In this document: positions 51,205 through 62,865 of the stretch, piece after piece
Layout of the letters: every line of letters starts with the position of its first letter
How positions within the stretch are numbered: position 1 is the first letter of the stretch
Source of the DNA: Yamagishiella unicocca
Taxonomy: Eukaryota > Chlorophyta > Chlorophyceae > Chlamydomonadales > Volvocaceae
Reading direction: 5' to 3'
Assembly (NCBI GenBank): GCA_003116995.1
Contig: BDSL01000007.1
Location: forward strand, 558,001 to 622,000
Length of the DNA: 64,000 nucleotides
The notes under the pieces: model-generated
What the model was told of the DNA's origin: nothing
Seen by the model: only the letters and a program-made list of their open reading frames with translations
Database searches by the model: none
Translations under genes and position numbers: made by a program

Positions 51205-54200
51205 TTACCGTCCATTGCCTCGGTTGCCCCCCGGGCTGCTCTGTGTTGGTACGAAGCTCCGGAACCCGGCTCCCATGGTGGTCACCTTGCTCGTCGTATT
51301 GGGTCGGATCGAGCCCTGCAAGAACGACATGCCCGCGCTGGATGGCAGCAGGCTACCCGCCCCGAACTGAGACGTGCTGAGCGACAGTGTCGACACGGCC
51401 GAAGTGCTGCGCACTCGGGGCTGAATGCTGCCGCTTATGCTGCCGCTGGTGACACTGCTGCCGCCGCTCGGCGTAGGCCCCGCTGACGTCGCGCGGGGTG
51501 GCGTGCTGTCAGAGTGTGGCGGCGGCTGTGGTGACAACGAACGGGGGATGTTGGCCGCGGCCGCGACTGCTGCAGCGACACCGTTGGCTCCACCCCCCAG
51601 TCCTCCCGCACCGTTCCCTGCAGTGTCCCCTTGAATGGCCGCATGGCCATCTTGGTGCTGTTGCTGGTGTTGCATTTTGTAGGCCTGCAGTGCAGCACCT
51701 GATACCGCCGCTGCGACCAGGCTGCCAGAGGATGATGTCTCAGGCCGCCGTCCGGGCAGCAGTGTATGGGGTGTGGGTGGTGTGAGCGCAGTTCGTGACT
51801 GGGCGAACATGCCACGACCCCCAGCGCCGTTGCTGGCACTGGTACCGGGCCTTCTCCCCAGCAGGCCTGTGCCCGACGACCGGTCGCCATCAAAGCTGCT
51901 GCTGTTGACACTGCGCTGGCGCAGCGTGGATGAAGCCAGGTGGTCCAAGGAGGACGGCAGCTCGAATGGGCTGCTGTCCCCCAGCCACCAGCCGCCTTGC
52001 GGCATATCACCCGTCACGATCATCACGGGCTGAGGCGCGACCGAATGCTCGGGTATCGTCATGGAGGCGTTGTAGTGCAGTGGTGCCATGCCACCCGACA
52101 AGGAGTTACCTTGCCCCAGTGGTGATGGAGGCGCGTCGGCTCGAGGACCGGCTCCTGGCACACCGGGGACTGAACCGTGTTTGCCAGGATCGCCACCAAA
52201 GCGTGACGGCAGCCGGGCCATGGCGCGTCCTGCTGGGCCCTGAAGGTAGCCCTCGGATGAGCCAGGAGCAGGCACCGCTCCACCTGCCGGCGGCAGCTGC
52301 GGTGTTGACGCCCCCTGGCCACCAACTTGTGATGTCACACCACCGCCCACTGCATAGCTCATGCGCAGGTCCGCCAGCTCGATGGCACGCTTCTCAGCGA
52401 GCTCATGAGCTGCCTTGAGATCGCGCTTGGTGTCATTGAGCTCCTGGACAGCCTGTGGTGGCCGTTGTTTTGGCAGCGTTGGTGTCAATCGAGGGTGCGA
52501 CTCAATACAGCCCCACCCAGTTCCCAGTCCTTCATAGGACAATGTTACACCTGCAAGGCAGGCATGTCCAGCCTCTGGCCTCGCTCTTTTGTAACCTACC
52601 ATGAGGTTGTCCGACATGAGCTTGGACACCACCGCCCTCCGTGCCTTGTCGGCCTTGTCCTTGGTCTCCGTCAGCAGTGCAAGCATGCGCTCCGTGTGCA
52701 TCAGCTGCGCATGCAGCTCCGTGATCTTTTCATTGTACTCCGCGGCCGTGGTTGCAGTGGTGGTGGAGGTTGGCTGCGGGCGGAAGGAATTGGGTTGGGT
52801 TGTGCTGAGGGTTCAGGCAAGAGGAGGTAAGGGGATCTGGAGAAATGTGACGATACCAGGCGATAAAAGGGTGCTGTAACACAGTATGGTAGTGGGAAAC
52901 ACAAGTGGTAAAAGTTACTGCATGGACCATGCTTCTGGCCATCCTCACACCCACAAGTTCCCTCCTGGACCTCACCACTCCACGCAGGTCTGGGGGCGGG
53001 TGTGCATTGGTGCCATGGTCCGGCTGTAGGTACCGAGTCCAGGAGGCCTTGTCTCGGCCCTGAGGAAAAGAAAGGAGCATGAGAGTGGTGGCTTTCGTGT
53101 CTTCTAGGTCAAGTACTGGTGGGTGGTACTGTGGCATCAGCAACAGCAGGGGTGCGGGGTGCCTTACCGGTTGCACAGCAGGGGCCGTCAGAACCGAGGG
53201 TACCGGTAAGCCAGCCAAAGTCAATTATTAACTGTCCCTGCGACTCCAACTGACCTTGTGGTAGTCGTCAATGAGGCGGCCGAAGAGCTTAGGCCAGTGT
53301 TGGTGCGGGACATCCTGGATGGTACGGAACAGCTGCGTCGTGAAGTTCTTGAAGTACGCCTCACGCTCCAGCATCTCGCCTTTGACCTGCATGGTTCGAG
53401 CCGGGGTTTAATACTTCGCCATTTGAAGCTGACACACCGCCATTCCTAGACAGCATCCGCATCCACACAAGGATCCCTGCCAGCCGCCCAAAACCAAATC
53501 CGCACATGGCTTCAACGTGATCCTGACCTTTTTGAGCTCCTCATAAGCCCCGTCTAGCCGTGTCTGCAGCGTCGAGTTGTCGGACACCACCTTGGCCTGT
53601 CGCTCCAGTTGCCGCTGAGCGACAGACTCCATCTGGAAAAGGAAAGACGGCGCAGCTCAGTTGGAGGGTCTTTGTGGGTTCTGGCAACGAGGCCCCCCAC
53701 AAAAGACGCAATGCCCTCCAACCCCAGCCCACTGCCGGCCTACCTGCGCCACATGCACCAGCGCCTCATCCCGCGCGCCCCTCACGGGCTCCAGCTCGTT
53801 GTTGAGCTCCTTAATGCGCGTGGTGGCGAGCGACGTGAACAGCTGCGCCTGCTGCATCTGGAAGGCCATGTCCTTCATCTCAGCGTCCTGGTGGCGCTGT
53901 CGTGCATCCCGGTCCGCCCAGGCGTTCTGCATGGCCTCGAGCTCCTCCGTCAGCGCCATCACCTGGTAGTAGCACCACAACGGCATAGCGTACGCATTTT
54001 TAGCCGGCGGAAATACCGTTGAATAAACACAGGCCACGGCAGTAGCATCACAGGCATTCGGCACTGGCAGTCCAAATCACGCGCAAAGAGCAGTGGGGTG
54101 AGCAGCAGGCACATCGCCTCCTGCCACCGGCCGCCCGCACCTGCTCCGCCAGCCGCGTGTTTTCCTTCTTGTAGCTTTCTGCCTCTCCCTTCAGCCGCTC

Positions 54201-57200
54201 GTTCTCCTGCGTCGTCTTGGCGTTGAGGCCAGACTGCAGAGTGTGTTTGGCGAGCAGCTTCAGGTACGCCTCATCCTTCTCCTCCAGCTGCTTCTGTGCC
54301 GCGTCTGCTGCACGCTGCAGCTCCTCCTCATTCAACTCGCCGTCGATGCGCAGCTCCTGGTCCGTCTGAATGTGCGCCGCGGCAATGGCTGCGGACGGTG
54401 TGGTGCGGTGGACGGGTTTAAAGGTGAGAAGTAGGCTTACGGGTGAGGCAAGTTAGGTTAGACAGGAGGACGAGGGTTTAAGCGCGGATTCGATTGACGA
54501 GCTGGGCTTGGAGCGACTTCCTCCACAACCTGTCAGTAGTGCATCAAGCGACGGCGCCGGTCTGCAGGTTCATTAGGGCACCGCAATGCACAGACCCCCA
54601 CCCTCACCCTTCTGCGCCTCCACTTTGGTGCTCTCGATGGTGTTCTCCAGCGCGTTTTGCTTCTCGGTTGCCTCACGTACGACGTTCTGTGTGGGAGAGA
54701 GGAGGGCGGGCAGGACACGGCTTGTGGGCTTATGAGGGCTCCGGCATGGATACGAAAAACGAAACAGCCTGGCGCAGTTTGGTGCTGGGCGGCCACCGCC
54801 GGTGCTGGCACATCGGCGCTTACACCGTCGAGGAAAGGATGGACGACTTTCCAACTAACCCCACCCAGCGCCGTCCGAACTCACCCCTTGCTCCTCGTCC
54901 AGCTGCCACAGCTTGCGCCCAAACTTGGCCCGCAGCCGCTGCATCTCCCCCTCCGCGGCATCCGTCCGGGAGATCTCCGCCGCGAGCCTGGGGGCAAGAG
55001 AGTGAAGGGTTGGGGACGTTTGACGTGTGCTAGCTTGGCGCGTCGGTGTGTCGGGGGCAGGGTCCAGTCATGTGGCCGTAAGTAAAGCCCCAAAGCCGTT
55101 GGTCCGGGCCAGTAAAGGAGAAGCCCGGGAAAGAGGGAGAAAAAGAGTGCACATACTGGCGCATGTGTGCTCACTTCTTTTCAAACATGTCCTGCTGCTC
55201 CCTGAGCGCGCGCTCGAAGTCCCTAGTCATGGCGGTCTGCAGAGGGGAGGAACACCGGCAAGGAGGAGAGTTGTCAGCATCCCCCGCTGAGGCATTCCAT
55301 ACATCCAACCCACGACGCATGGCAGTCCTGTGCGACCTCGAGCCGCCGTCTGGACCCGGCATCCACTCAAAGATCACATGACCGTCCGCGTGGAGCCACC
55401 GATTTGTGATGATGACGACCCATTTCGGAGCTAGGGTGGGTGCCCAACCCGCAGCGCGCCCCCTCGCGCATCGCTCTCCGCACCTTGAGTCGTTGTGCAG
55501 CGGACGAGTCGTCACTCGCTGTGGTGCGGGTGTACTCCAGGTCCGCCCTCAGCACCTCCACCTCGTGACGCAGCCGGGTCACCTCCCCCTCAAACTCCCG
55601 CCGGACACCCTGGGCGTGGCAGCGCAGGAAGGGCATGGAATCAAGCGCCGAACCAGGCACGGGATCCAGTGTGTCATTAGGCACCAGGCAGCAGTGTGTA
55701 TTCATTTATCAGAGCATGTTAATGCCATTTTCATGGCCGGCACACGAGGTGCTTAATGCAGATTGACGGCAGACCATGGAATGGTAAGGGGTGTATGAGG
55801 AGTGACGTGTCAGGCCAGAAGGGCTCACCTGCTCCCGCTCGTACATCTTGTACTCCGCCTCCGTGGCGGCCTTAGCCAGGCGGTCCTTCAGCTCGCGGAG
55901 GTTCTCCTGGGGGGGAGTAAATTATAGGGGGGGGAGGGGAGTATACGAAAATAACCGGTTACTCGATGTGGTCAGGGGGATGGCATAAAAAACCGTTGAC
56001 GCGAAAATGACAGGGGGAGGTCAGGGGGAGGGGGGAGAGCAGCCCGGGCAGCAAGCCGAGCGTCACACGTCAGCCAGGCCAGGCAAGCAGGCCCCGGAGG
56101 GCATGGGAGGGTATGGGAGGGCCTGGGAGGGCAAATACGCCATGCCCATGGACACAGCAATGCCAGCAGTTGCAATGCAAACGCCGTCAACCTCCCTTCC
56201 CTTCCCTTCCCTTCCCTTCCCTTCCCTTCCCTTCCCTTCCCTTCCCTTCCCTTCCCTTCCCTTCCCTTCCCTTCCCTTCCCTTCCCTTCCCTTCCCTTCC
56301 CTTCCCTTCCCTTCCCTTTCCTCCAGGCGACGCTGCGATACACCCCGCCGCCCCTGCAGTGCCCGCACCTTGAGGGTCTGCACATCAACTGCACGGACGC
56401 TGACGATGAGCTGAGCGCCCTGGGAGGCCCCCCCCGTGCTGCCCGCATCCGCCGCCGCGCTGCCACCTGCGGCGGCCGCCGCCGCCGCGTGCTTCGTGGT
56501 GACCAGCCCTCCGAAACCCTGTGACGTCATCAGCTGCTGCAGCAGACGGTGCGCAATCGCCGTACGCTCCGTGTGGGTGCCGATCAGGGCCGCCAGGCCC
56601 AACCCCGACGGCGCTCGTCCTCCCGTGATGATACCCCCGCCGGCCATAGAGACGCGGCCGGGGCTGGTGGAGCGAGAGGGTGACAGCGGCCCCGAGGACT
56701 GTACGACACCCGGCATGGGGCTGGCGGCGGCGGTCGCGGCGGCGGCGACGCTGGTGGTGGTGCTGGCGCCCCAGGAGCTGGGGGTGCCCGGCGGCATCAG
56801 CACGTGCATCATCCAGCAGCCGCTGGCGTCGGTGGTGAAGACGAGGCGGCCGTCCCGGTGAGCCACCACCTGCGCCAGCGGGAGTGAGCAGGCGGCGAGA
56901 CGGGGGTGTCGGCCACCCTTCTGGTTTCGTACAACCGAGTCTCCTCGGCCCCCTTCCCTTCCTATGTCGTGTAACCGGGTCTTCTCCCCCCCCCCCTCCT
57001 GTGTTTCCTATGCCGTGCAACCGGGTCTTCTCACCCCTCCCCCCCACCTGCGTCACACCCCACCCACCCACCTGCGTCACATCCGCCGCGTGCAAGAAGT
57101 ACTCCGTCACGTCCTCATTGCTGCGGGGTCGCAGCGGGCACATCCGCACGCGGCCCAGCACCCCAGTGCCTAGTATGGCGGAGTAGCCGGCGCCCAGGCC

Positions 57201-60200
57201 CGGCACCGCCGCGCAACGGGCGATGGCCAGTCCTCCGCGGGAGGGCTGCATGATGCTGCTGAAGTTGTTCCGCAGCTTGAGCTCCGAAACCGCCAGCGGG
57301 CCCCCCCCGCCGCCGCTCATGTTGTCCGAGTGGAGGTGCAGAGAGGACTGCAGCCGTATGACCTGGCCCTTGCTCCGGTGGGTCGTCGCTCCGGAAGCAG
57401 CGGGCTCGGCGCCGATGGGAACCAACGACGCGCGACCCGGGACGCGGAAGTGGCTCCCGTCGGGGGATGAGCTGGCGCCGGCGGCGCCGCCGCCGCTGAT
57501 GCCGGTCCCTGCCGCGTGCTTGCCGCCGCCTCCAACTCCGCCGCCGCCACCACCGCCTCCGCCGGTGGGTGTGGCCAGTGACGAGGAGCCGTCGGCTCTG
57601 GAGTTGTCAGGGGAGTTGTCCGGCGGCTCGGACTCGGGTATCCCGCCGGGCCCTATGAGGAACCCGGTCGTACGGGTCGTCTCCATGAGACGCAGACCCT
57701 GCGGCAAAGAGAGGGTATGTGTGTGGTTGATGTCGAGTGGGGCCGGATGGGTGGTTCCGGACGGTTGGGGCCCGACGGTTGGGGCCGGACGAATTGTTAT
57801 AGGTTGGGGTACGCGTATAGGACGGGGTGTATGCCGAGTGGTAACAGGGCTGAAGGTGGTAACTTAAGAATCCGACTGGATGGGTTGGATGAGCCATCCG
57901 AGCTCGACAGCCCCCTCCCGTGGCTGGGAGCAGCGCTGGGAGCCTGAACCCGCCATGTACGGCGACACTGTACGGCGCGTTGTGTGTCGTCGTACCTGTG
58001 TCGTATCGCCGACCACGAGCGTCCGGAAGTCAGGCGTGCATGCGATGGCGTCGTTCAGGTACAGCTTGGACGTGTTCTCCTGCTCCAGGGAGGGAGGGCG
58101 CGGAAGGGCACAGGGGGCCGTGACGGGGAGGACCTTTCCTGGAGACAACACCAGCCCCAGAACCGTAGGAGGAAGACACTTGCGCGGCCTGGCTCCATTT
58201 GGGTTCTGAGGATCACTCCCTCGACCCCTGCCCCCCGACCGATTTAGCTTAGCCGCCCAAGGTCGACATACGACCTTCGTCTTCCGTCTCCTAACCCCAG
58301 TTCGCCAGCATGCATCTCAAAACGTCTTTCCTAAACGGTTTTCCCTCGCAACCACGGGTCTTCCTCGAAACCCCTCGACCCCTGCCCTTCGACCTCACCG
58401 CCCTTGGTTTGTCGCCCGTGGATTCGCGGCTTCTCTTATACGCCCCTGGGCCTCCTGCCCACATCCAGATGCGCCCCGCCCCGCCCCGTCCCGTCCCCAA
58501 GCCCTCTGCCACACCTGCACTCGACAGAAGCCATCCATGGCCCACGTGAACACCGCCCCCTCCCCGCTGGTGGCCAGGTACGCCCCGTCGTCGCTCCACG
58601 CCACGTCCAGCACCGCCTCGTAGTGTCCCGCCAGCACCGCCAGCTGGCGCTTAGTAAGCGTCGAGAAGATGTACACGTGGCGCCCGCCAGGACCCGCCGC
58701 CGCCGCAATCAGAGCGCCCGTCGGCGAGTAGCGCACCAGCGAGCAGTGGTCCAGGGAGGCCTTGCCGTTCTGCGCCGCGCGGCGGCGGTTGGCGGCGGTT
58801 GAGCCGGCACCGGCGGCTCCGCCGCCGGTGCCGCCGGCTCCGCCGGCGGCGGCGGCTCCGCCGCCGCCGCCCGGCGCCGTCGCCGCCGGTCCGAACTCGT
58901 GGTGCAGCTCATCGCCCTCCACCAGCAGGCCCTCGACGATCGAGTAGCAGCGCACGCCGTCCACGTATGCAACCACCAACTCCCTGCCGTACGGGTCGAT
59001 GGACAGCGCCAGCGGCGAGTGGTGGCACATGTGGGTGAGCACGAGGCGCAGGGGCGACGTCTGCCACACGCGGACGGTGAGGTCCTTGGAGGCGGTGGCC
59101 AGGAAGTCGCGCTTGTAGGCGAGGGAGGCGGAGATGATGCCCTGGGTGGTAGAGGAGGGTTGGGGAGTTGCAAAAACACCCAGGGTGAAGAACGATGAGA
59201 GGAGGGAGGAGGGTTTGGCACCTGGTGATAGGCAAGGAGGAGGGCCCAGCCAAGTGACCACACCAAGTGGCCTCAACCCCGCCCAGCCTGTTCTTTTCGC
59301 CCGCTCACGCTCGTCACTTCGGGCAGCCCTGCCTTGTCCTGCCCACCAGATGCCCAGCTCTCCCTGCAGCCCCGCCCTGCCCCGGCCTCCCTGCAGCCCC
59401 GCCCTGCCCTGCCCTCCCTGCAGCCCCTCCCTGCCCTCCTCTGCAGCCCCGCCCTGCCCTCCCTGCAGCCCCGCCCCGCCCAGCCCCCAACGCACCTGCT
59501 CATGCGAGCCAGGCAGCAGCACCTCCCACAGGTCGTTGCCGGGCTCCGGAGACAGCGCCAACGTCTGCACCGAACGAACAAGCATAGGCAACGAGGCGTT
59601 GGGGTCGGACGGGTGACGCTACACCCATCTATCTGCCAGCGCGGAGTGAGCGGGGCCAGGCAAGGCCAACGTCAACAAGGATGGTCCCAGCACGGACGAA
59701 CCCAGCACGGACGAAACCAGCCGCGCCTTTCCTGTCCCACCGGATCGCGTTCACACCACGACCGACACACGCAGTGCTCTCCCAACTCAAGGGGACCCCT
59801 GGCCAAGCAGCAAAGAGGCCGCGCAGGGGAGCACGACCATCATCCACACACAAAGAGGCCGCGCAGGGTCGCGCTCCCCTCCCTCCCCACACGGGTTTTC
59901 CTCCTACACGGGTTTTCCTTGCAACCCCACACACAAAGAGGCCGCGCGGGGTCGCGCTCCCCTCCCTCCCCACACACAAAACAGCATCCCCCATCCTTGC
60001 GGTGGGATAAAGTCCGCAGTCACGAGTCAGGGAGGAGTCACGAACGCGGTCGGCAGTCGCTCTCACCCTGGCATACGCCAGGTTGAAGAGGTACGTGGGG
60101 CCACCGCCAGCTACACGGCAGGAGCCAGGAGGGGTCAGGGGCCAGGAGGGGTCAGGGGCCCAGAGGGTCAGGGTCAGGGCGTGACAGGGTTCCCCCGCAC

Positions 60201-62865
60201 TGCATCTGACTGGGGTGCAGCAGCAGCAGCTCCGGCCGCAGGGCTTACCGGACGACCCATCAGCAACCCCGGCCCGCAACAGCCGCAGTCCCCCCACATC
60301 AACCCCTCCGCTTCCCTCCCTGACCAGCCACCAACCCGGCGAGCCACCAACCGAGCGGACCACGCACCCGTGGCGCACAGCAGCGTCTCTCCTCCCGGTC
60401 CGACCGACATGCTGCGAATGTGGTTGTCCAGCGACACACTGAGGACCGTCTCGGGGACGCGCGTCTCCGAGTAGATGGCTGCGGGAGCCGAAGAGGCGCG
60501 AGGCGGGCGGGGATTAGGGCAGCAAGGACAGCATACCCAGTGAATCGACACCGGGGCCGGGGGCGGGGCCAGGCAGGAACAGAGGGTCTTCATGGGATTC
60601 AGTTCGAGGCCGGAGCCGCGAGGCGGCTTCAGCGGACGAGGAGGGCGAGAGGCAGAGGCAGGAAGGTCGGGATGGCGCGGATGTACACACGTCACGTGCC
60701 GAGCCCCCACGTGCCGAGCCCCCACGTGCCGAGCCCCCACGTGCCGAGCCCCCGCCGAGCCCCCACGTGCCGAGCCCCCGCCGAGCCCCCACGTGCCGAC
60801 CCCACAGGCTCCAGCGCATCCCAGGATCCGTTCTCAGGACCCAAGCCCGTATCTCCCAAGCCCCCAGCCCTCGTCCGCGTCCCTCGGCAGCCGCAGCCTC
60901 ACAGTAGTGGTCCGAGTCGTGGTTGGTGGCTTTGCGGTAGAGCTGCAGGAAGCCCCGCTCCGTGCCCACCGCCACGGAACCGTCCGGCAGCCCCATCATG
61001 CACACCACCGGGCGGTCGGTGAAGAAGGCGGCGTGCGCGCGAGTGCGGTCCACGAGCAAGACCTGCGCGGTAACGTTGGCGGTGTCGCCCCTTATTGTCA
61101 TTGGTGATGGTGGTGGTGGCGGTGGTGGTGGTGCACTTTGCAGCGGTCGTCGTCCGTGGAAATAGTGGTGGTGGTGGTGGTGCACTTTGTAGCGGTGACC
61201 GCCAGGAAATTGCTGTGGTGGTGATGGTGGTGACATTGGTGGTGTGGCGATGCTTGAAGTGGTCGTCGTCCGTGGAGATTGTGGTGGTGGTGGTGGTAGT
61301 GGTGCACTTTGCAGCAGTGATCACCTGGGAAATTGTTGTTGGTGTTGTGGTGGTGACATTGGTGGTGGTGGCGATGCCCTTGGTAACAAGTGTGGTGATG
61401 TTTATTGCGGTAGTTATTGCGGTAGTTATTGATGGTTATGGTGGTGGTGACGGTGGTGGTATTGGCCGTGGCGGCGATGGCCGCGACGGCCGTATAGGTG
61501 CCGAGGAGCTGCTGACCGCCGGGAGACGGTGCCTCCCGGCCCCCAGTCTCCTCGTTGACCGACCCCGCTGGTACGACGCCCTTCTCACCTGGCGGCTGGA
61601 GGTGGCCACCAGGAAGCGCCCATCGGCCAGTGTGGCCAGATCCACAAAGTTGCCATCATGCTGGTGGTGGGGGTGGGGTGGGCGGGCATAAAAACCGTCG
61701 GCGCGAAAAGGATAGGACAGTTTGGGGGGAGAGGGAGGACACAATCAGTGCGGCCCGAGAGGCCGGGGGCGGGGGTGCTTATATCCCCCGGAGGGTTTCC
61801 AGTTCAGCGACTGTTTGGCAGGAACCCGGCACGTCACGGCATACGAGGTCGGCACCATCAGAAGACAGCACCAAGCCGCCCCATCTGCGGATCATCCCAC
61901 AGCCCCTCCCTGCTCCCAACAACACCACCCCCGCTCCGCCTCCCAGCCTCCTCCCTTCCCCCGCTCCGGTTTCCTAATCGGCTTCCTAGTCCACTGGCTT
62001 TCCTCACAGACCTCCCCCGCCCCAGCCAGCGCGCCCTACCGCCATCTCAATCCCCTCCACCGGGTGCCGTTTGAAGCCGTTGGGCGACTGCCTGAAGAGC
62101 CCCACGCTGCGCGTGCAGACCACCAGCACGTTGGCTTCGTAGCGGGGGTCCAGCGCGACCCGGATCGCCAGCTCGCCTTGCTCCATGGTCCCGCTGCAGC
62201 GGGGCTGCTGCGAGATGCCCCACTCCCACAGGTGGAAGGTGCTGGTGGGGGGCGAGCTGGCGCTGCCCTCGTCGCTGCCGCAGGCGAGCAGCAGGGAGCC
62301 GTCGGCGGAGAAGGCGATGAAGTTGAAGGCGCCGGTGGCGGAGGTGCCGGTGAGGGTGAGGGATCGCTCCAGGGTGGTGGTGTCAAAGAGGGTTACCTTT
62401 GGGGACGTCGCAAGGCGGGGGCGAGGCGGGGGGATAGCGAGGAAACCGGTTACACGACATCGGAAACGGGGGCCAGAAGCAGGCTGGGCCGAATAGTTTT
62501 CGGACACGCGGCTGAGGCCGGGGGAGTAGGGGTGGTTGGTTACAGGCGGCCGGATTTGCTGGTAGGTGGAATGGCACCCGCGTCGCCGTGGATCTGTTGC
62601 CGTCGGGCAACGTTACGACCCGACCGACGCAGGGGTCGCTAGTCGCCTTCATGGGTGGGCCCACGGCTGCTGTCCCCCCGCCCTCAAAACGCCTGTTCTA
62701 AACGGTTTTTTCTGGCATCGACGGGTCTCCCTCGAAACCCACCTGAGGCAGGTAGCCGTCCACCATGTTCTCAGACGCCGCAAGGTACTTTTTGTTGGGC
62801 GACAGCGCCAGGGCCGTGATGCCCCGTACGACACGCAGGGGCTCACTGACGCGGATCGTGGACAA
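51205..62865 (-). CDS. CFAP57: CFAP57 (WDR65) ciliary WD40 and coiled-coil protein, 5' end not resolved
   Basis: Twenty-three exons with consistent phases give at least 1807 residues: 62865-62743, 62396-62040, 61660-61589, 61062-60903, 60478-60368, 60110-60067, 59564-59496, 59141-58515, 58079-57996, 57698-57072, 56869-56369, 55906-55829, 55609-55484, 55236-55175, 54987-54885, 54686-54608, 54388-54141, 53962-53744, 53632-53528, 53386-53255, 53059-52976, 52773-52600, 52443-51205. The order matches CFAP57: GITALALSPNKKYLAASE, SKDLTVRVWQTSP, AVLDVAWSDDGAYLATSGEGAVFTW, then AHRDGRLVFTTDASG; from exon 12 a long coiled coil including NNELEPVRGARDE and AYFKNFTTQLFRTI. In Chlamydomonas, FAP57 anchors a subset of inner-arm dyneins on the axoneme and has paralogs, so the exact paralog is open. 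Algal extras are Gly/Ala-rich inserts in exons 8, 10 and 11 and a 413-codon Ser/Gly/Pro-rich last exon. About 40-60 N-terminal residues seem to be missing and may lie right of the window. Confidence 0.9.
56187..56318. repeat. CCCTT pentanucleotide array, about 26 copies
   Basis: Uninterrupted CCCTT units (AAGGG on the CFAP57 coding strand) lie in the intron 55907-56368 upstream of exon 12. They create spurious KGRE-type ORFs. Confidence 0.97.
57041..57078 (-). repeat. Duplicated splice-donor segment at the end of CFAP57 exon 10
   Basis: The exon end TGACGCAG followed by GTGGG occurs twice, about 20 bases apart. Either donor could be used; the first gives the frame that joins exon 11 as modelled. 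Confidence 0.65.
58237..58374 (-). repeat. Intronic repeat element, copy 3 (introner-like family), longest
   Basis: Lies in the CFAP57 intron 58080-58514. On the coding strand: TTTCGAGGAAGACCCGTGG, AGGGAAAACCGTTTAGG, TTTTGAGATGCATGCTGG, GAACTGGGG, then GGTCGTATGTCGACC. The 5' half matches copies 1, 2 and 4; the 3' part matches copy 5. Confidence 0.8.
59826..59985. repeat. Tandem repeat of about 40-60 bp in a CFAP57 intron
   Basis: Three units contain CACACAAAGAGGCCGCGC and GGTCGCGCTCCCCTCCC. The middle part also carries two short ACACGGGTTTTCC pieces that resemble the introner-like element. Confidence 0.8.
60690..60808. repeat. 15-bp repeat carrying CACGTG, six copies
   Basis: Units CACGTGCCGAGCCCC, with partial units between some copies, lie in the intron 60479-60902. 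Each full unit contains the G-box/E-box palindrome CACGTG. Confidence 0.9.
61098..61460. repeat. GGT-rich degenerate microsatellite
   Basis: Long runs of GGTGGTGGT with interspersed GTGCACTTTG-AGC blocks lie in the CFAP57 intron 61063-61588. The block GTGCACTTTGYAGC recurs three times, suggesting a larger decayed repeat unit. Confidence 0.85.
62681..62742 (-). repeat. Intronic repeat element, copy 4 (introner-like family)
   Basis: Begins exactly at the donor of the first visible CFAP57 exon. On the coding strand: GTGGGTTTCGAGGGAGACCC, then AAAAAACCGTTTAGAAC, then CGTTTTGAGGGCGGGG. The intron is 62397-62742. Confidence 0.8.

Noticed and set aside
55972..56470. ORFs with repeated REGKG or LPFPS motifs
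   Set aside because: Artefacts of the CCCTT array in a CFAP57 intron.
57223..57867. 214-codon plus-strand ORF
   Set aside because: Antisense to CFAP57 exon 10; no recognisable domain.
61722..62642. 306-codon plus-strand ORF
   Set aside because: Runs antisense across CFAP57 exon 2 and its introns; composition follows the opposite strand.
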